From the NCBI GenBank assembly GCA_947499775.1, contig CANMPY010000068.1, forward strand, positions 1 through 8,134: a stretch of DNA of 8,134 nucleotides, in the 5' to 3' direction. The position numbers were made by a program, and so were the translations under genes. Of the stretch, positions 5,734-8,134 are shown in pieces. This stretch comes from Bacteroidota bacterium (lineage in GTDB: Bacteria > Bacteroidota > Bacteroidia > NS11-12g > UBA9320). The notes below the pieces were generated by a model, which saw only the letters and a list, made by a program, of their open reading frames with translations, searched no databases and was not told the origin of the DNA. How positions within the stretch are numbered: the stretch's first letter is position 1; the number at the start of each line of letters is the position of its first letter.

Positions 5734-7227
5734 TTAATTTATTAATCGACTAATGCCAGCCTTTGCGCGCTGCTCGAGGCTATTGACATATTCTTTATTT
5801 TTATTAAAGTTCAATGCATTTGTGTAGTATTTTTTAGCATTAATCAAATTGCCTTGTTCTTCATAAATCGTTCCCATTTCGATACAGGATGCCATTGCAA
5901 AATAGTAAGGTAAATTTTTACCCAAATTTATACATTTCTGAAAATAGTCAAGGGCCTGGGTATACTTTTTTTCTTTCTGACTAATGCGGGCTAATCGGTA
6001 TATGAATTCTAACTGATCGCGCAACTCTGAATAGTTCTTGTTCGATTTGCCTTCTAATTCCTTGTAGGATCGTTCATAATACCCGCCATCGAATAATAAG
6101 CGTGCCCTTAAGAGTGAAATATTCGGGATAGTATTATGTTTTGCATTATTGGCTGCTTGCTTGTCTTCATCGGTAAATTCATAACCAAGAGTTGTGATTT
6201 TAACCATATAAACTTTGTAGTTAGTATAGTCGCCATTAATTAAGTAATACCAAGCCAATTTCTGGCAAGCGCTTTTCAGGTAATGCCTTCCTTTGAAATG
6301 TTTAATATATGAAATCAAATAGAGGTCTGCGTCTTTGTCGAGCCTACTCAATTTTGCTACTCCTAATAAATAGTCCAAAAATTTGAGATTGGTGTAATCA
6401 GCTCCAGTTGGCCTATTGCTCAGAATCCCAATAGCCTGCTCATTATCGCCAGTTTTTATTAAAAAGGAAGATCGTAAATAGGTGCTAAATAAATTAGTCT
6501 TCCAATCGTTGGTGCAGTTACTTATAATATCCCATCCTTTTTTTTCATTATGCAAGATTAAATGATACATCCCACCTTGAAATATTTGAGCTTCTAATTT
6601 AAAATACTTCAATTCCGAATCATCATCTGTTTGGATATTAGCCATTTTGCCAATGCGGTTCATTCCACTTCTTACCGAGGCTTTTACACCAAACATATTT
6701 ATTATCCATTTAAACGATGCTGGTGCACTTCCCGAAAACGTTTCTATAACCCCCATTATAGTATTATTGGGCAAAAATTTTGGATATTTTACGGCATTGT
6801 TTTTTAAAGTGATGTAACTGTCGCGAATGGTTGATCCTGCTGAAAAAAAATCGTTAAATTTGGTTTGGGTTATGCCATAATAAAATAATAATTGACCTTT
6901 AAAAAATTGAGTATAGGCTGTTTTCCCTCCTAGTTTTTCAATTTGCTTTAGTTTAATGGGGATCGATTTTTTTAAAGCTTTATAACTGTTTTCATTTTCA
7001 GAGCTAAATACATCAATAATTTCTTCAAGCCCTAATAAATAATAGGCATAGGCATTTTGAGGGTTTTTTTCAATTTCTGCATTAAGCCGTATGGCCGCCT
7101 TTGGGAGTTTTAATTTAAAAATATCATCAAAGGATTGATTGCAGTTTTTATTAAAATCAATTCGAGCTGTTGCTGGTCCTACCAACAAGAGCAGAAAAGT
7201 GAATATGCTGATTTTAATCCGATTCAT
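5734..7227 (-). CDS. Secreted TPR-like protein of a conserved Bacteroidetes family, possibly IML2/TTC39-related
   Basis: The 497-residue product starts with a signal peptide (hydrophobic FTFLLLLVG at 9-17, probable cleavage after ATA near residue 21) and is otherwise helical and soluble, so it should act in the periplasm. N-terminal helices (about 30-150) include NPQNAYAYYLLGLEEIIDVF. The diagnostic block at 148-190 has KYPKFLPNN, then GVIETFSGSAPASFKW and FGVKASVRSGMNRI, a layout I associate with a Bacteroidetes TPR family and with eukaryotic IML2/TTC39 proteins. TPR-like units are clear at the C-terminus (about 403-475: YTQALDYFQKCINLGK and LINAKKYYTNALNF). No catalytic residues are recognised and the function is unknown. 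Its ATG lies seven bases past the U tract of the upstream terminator and no promoter box is visible, so expression may depend on read-through. Confidence 0.85.
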   Translation of the reverse strand: MNRIKISIFTFLLLLVGPATARIDFNKNCNQSFDDIFKLKLPKAAIRLNAEIEKNPQNAYAYYLLGLEEIIDVFSSENENSYKALKKSIPIKLKQIEKLGGKTAYTQFFKGQLLFYYGITQTKFNDFFSAGSTIRDSYITLKNNAVKYPKFLPNNTIMGVIETFSGSAPASFKWIINMFGVKASVRSGMNRIGKMANIQTDDDSELKYFKLEAQIFQGGMYHLILHNEKKGWDIISNCTNDWKTNLFSTYLRSSFLIKTGDNEQAIGILSNRPTGADYTNLKFLDYLLGVAKLSRLDKDADLYLISYIKHFKGRHYLKSACQKLAWYYLINGDYTNYKVYMVKITTLGYEFTDEDKQAANNAKHNTIPNISLLRARLLFDGGYYERSYKELEGKSNKNYSELRDQLEFIYRLARISQKEKKYTQALDYFQKCINLGKNLPYYFAMASCIEMGTIYEEQGNLINAKKYYTNALNFNKNKEYVNSLEQRAKAGISRLIN

Positions 7228-7234
7228 AGGTAAA

Positions 7235-7260
7235 CAAAAAAGGATTGGTTAGCCCAATCC
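7235..7260 (-). terminator. Rho-independent terminator after the zinc-ribbon gene, in the leader of the TPR-like gene
   Basis: On the minus strand GGATTGG (7260-7254) and CCAATCC (7248-7242) form a perfect seven-pair stem with a five-base loop, followed at once by six T (7241-7236), then G and three more T. It begins 24 bp after the zinc-ribbon stop codon. The opposite direction lacks a proper T run, so it acts on minus-strand transcripts. It ends only 7 bp before the start codon of the 497-residue gene, so it could also serve as an attenuator or a structure blocking initiation. Confidence 0.75.
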
Positions 7261-7284
7261 CTTTATTAATAATGGTGAATGATT

Positions 7285-8103
7285 TTATTCTTCTCCTTCT
7301 TTTTTTGCTCCTAAACGACGGCGCGCTTTCGGTTTTTCTTCTTCTTCAATAATTTCTTCTTCAATTCCTGCAAGTTTAGCATCTATTAATACTCTACCAC
7401 AATGTTCGCAAATAACTATTTTTTTATACGATTTGATATCTGCTTCTAATTGAGGAGGCATTTTTGCAAAACACCCACCGCATGAAGAACGCAAAATAGG
7501 CGCAACAGCAATCCCATTTTTTACATTTAAACGAATTCTATTGTATGCCTTTATTAGTTTTTCTTCAACATGTTTTTCAACTTCGTTTCTGTCAACTAGT
7601 ATCAAGGCTTCTTCTTTTTCAGTTTCGGCTACAATATCAGTTAATTCTGATTTCTTATGTTCTAAATCAATGATTCGCGTTTCTAAACCATTTTTTACCC
7701 CATCAACGAGGTCGTTTTTTTCAACTATTAGTCTGTTGGTGTCGTTTATTCTTTTTTCGGCAGCCAATATTTCTAACCCTTGAAGTTCAATTTCTTTGTT
7801 CAAGGCATCAAATTCACGGTTATTCTTAACGTTGTTTAATTGATCGGTATATTTTTTAATAAACGCGTTTGAGTCTTTAATTTTTTCGGTATTGGTTTTG
7901 ATTTTTTCATTAAGCTCTTCAATTTCAATGCTCATGTTTGCAATTCTGGTTTGCAATCCTGCAAGTTCATCTTCGAGGTCTGATACTTCCATTGGAAGTT
8001 CACCTCTAACGGCTCTTAGTTTATCTAATTTGCTGTCAAGTGCTTGAACATTAAAAAGCGCTTTTAATTTGTCTTCTACTGAAAAGGATTTTTGTACTGC
8101 CAT
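7285..8103 (-). CDS. Coiled-coil C4-type zinc-ribbon protein (CT398/HP0958-like)
   Basis: The 272-residue cytoplasmic protein has a long heptad-rich coiled-coil hairpin (about 8-185), including the conserved turn NNREFDALNKEIE (94-106). A C4 zinc ribbon follows: C208 and C211 in CGGC, then C232 and C235 in CEHC, with MPPQ (215-218) between. This is the zf-RING_7 family (Chlamydia CT398, Helicobacter HP0958), thought to act as a scaffold binding proteins or RNA; no single function is agreed for the Bacteroidetes members. After the ribbon comes a charged tail of about 30 residues, first acidic (IEEEIIEEEEK) and then basic (ARRRLGAKK), longer than I expect for the family. The ATG overlaps the upstream stop codon as TAATG, so it is probably translated by coupling. 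A strong terminator follows the stop. Confidence 0.92.
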   Translation of the reverse strand: MAVQKSFSVEDKLKALFNVQALDSKLDKLRAVRGELPMEVSDLEDELAGLQTRIANMSIEIEELNEKIKTNTEKIKDSNAFIKKYTDQLNNVKNNREFDALNKEIELQGLEILAAEKRINDTNRLIVEKNDLVDGVKNGLETRIIDLEHKKSELTDIVAETEKEEALILVDRNEVEKHVEEKLIKAYNRIRLNVKNGIAVAPILRSSCGGCFAKMPPQLEADIKSYKKIVICEHCGRVLIDAKLAGIEEEIIEEEEKPKARRRLGAKKEGEE

Positions 8104-8134
8104 TAATAATAATAATTAACCGGATTGGTGTTGG
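8103..8134 (-). CDS. C-terminal codons of a gene coupled to the zinc-ribbon gene, probably a Nif3-like dinuclear-metal protein
   Basis: On the minus strand the frame entering at 8132 reads NTNPVNYYY and stops at TAA (8105-8103), sharing its last A with the zinc-ribbon ATG (TAATG). In Bacteroidetes the Nif3-like dinuclear metal centre protein commonly lies directly upstream of this zinc-ribbon gene, and NTNP(I/V)-type endings fit what I remember of that family. Only nine residues are visible, so the identity is an inference from context; the stop-start overlap is directly seen. The AT-repeat here (TAATAATAATAAT) is simply the Tyr codons and the overlap. Confidence 0.5.
   Translation of the reverse strand, partial: NTNPVNYYY

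Noticed and set aside
7541..7783. An 80-residue plus-strand frame inside the zinc-ribbon gene.
   Set aside because: It is a Ser/Phe-rich antisense translation of Glu/Lys-rich coiled-coil codons, a typical composition artefact.
8104..8116. Trinucleotide run TAATAATAATAAT as a phase-variable microsatellite.
   Set aside because: It is explained by three Tyr codons, the stop and the overlapping start; four units of three bases would not shift frame and are too short to suggest slippage control.
1..8134. Mobile element, CRISPR, defence island or toxin-antitoxin system.
   Set aside because: No transposase, integrase, repeat-spacer array, terminal repeats, tRNA or composition break was seen; all genes resemble core or common Bacteroidetes families.

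Overview
The window looks like ordinary chromosomal DNA from a member of the Bacteroidetes (Bacteroidota). The evidence is AT-rich composition, start codons with almost no Shine-Dalgarno sequence, upstream boxes matching the phylum's TAnnTTTG -7 element, signal peptides ending in a Gln-led mature protein, a BBP2-type outer-membrane barrel, and a C4 zinc-ribbon gene coupled to what looks like a Nif3-family gene. I cannot name a genus.

Layout from left to right. Positions 1-80 hold the 3' end of a thioredoxin-fold (TlpA/AhpC-TSA-like) gene. An OmpR/PhoB-type response regulator without an adjacent kinase follows (133-828), then a 372-residue outer-membrane beta-barrel protein with a TTG start (880-1998). 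Next comes a block of small housekeeping genes: coaD (2111-2587, +), a NUDIX hydrolase (2547-3143, -) whose 3' end overlaps coaD tail to tail by 41 bp, and pyrE (3175-3813, +), divergent from the NUDIX gene across 31 bp. A secreted protein made of nine 34-residue TPR units follows (3846-4853, -), then a YhhQ/VUT-family queuosine-precursor transporter (4988-5722, +). A secreted 497-residue TPR-like protein of a Bacteroidetes family that I think is related to IML2/TTC39 comes next (5734-7227, -), then a coiled-coil C4 zinc-ribbon protein (7285-8103, -). At the right edge are the last codons of a gene whose stop overlaps the zinc-ribbon start as TAATG, probably a Nif3-like protein.

The genes do not form one pathway. 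CoaD makes dephospho-CoA, PyrE makes OMP for pyrimidines, the NUDIX enzyme probably cleans up nucleotides, and YhhQ imports a queuosine precursor for tRNA modification. The response regulator may control the neighbouring porin-like gene. Strand alternates from coaD to the second TPR gene, with very short or negative gaps. Only one convincing intrinsic terminator is visible (7235-7260), and it sits directly before the start codon of the 497-residue TPR gene.

I found no RNA genes, CRISPR array, insertion sequence, prophage or defence system, and no gene-free stretch over 300 bp. The more interesting signals are regulatory: overlapping convergent and divergent transcription units, promoters that predict nearly leaderless mRNAs, and a possible attenuator. 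I see no evidence for a new multi-gene system.
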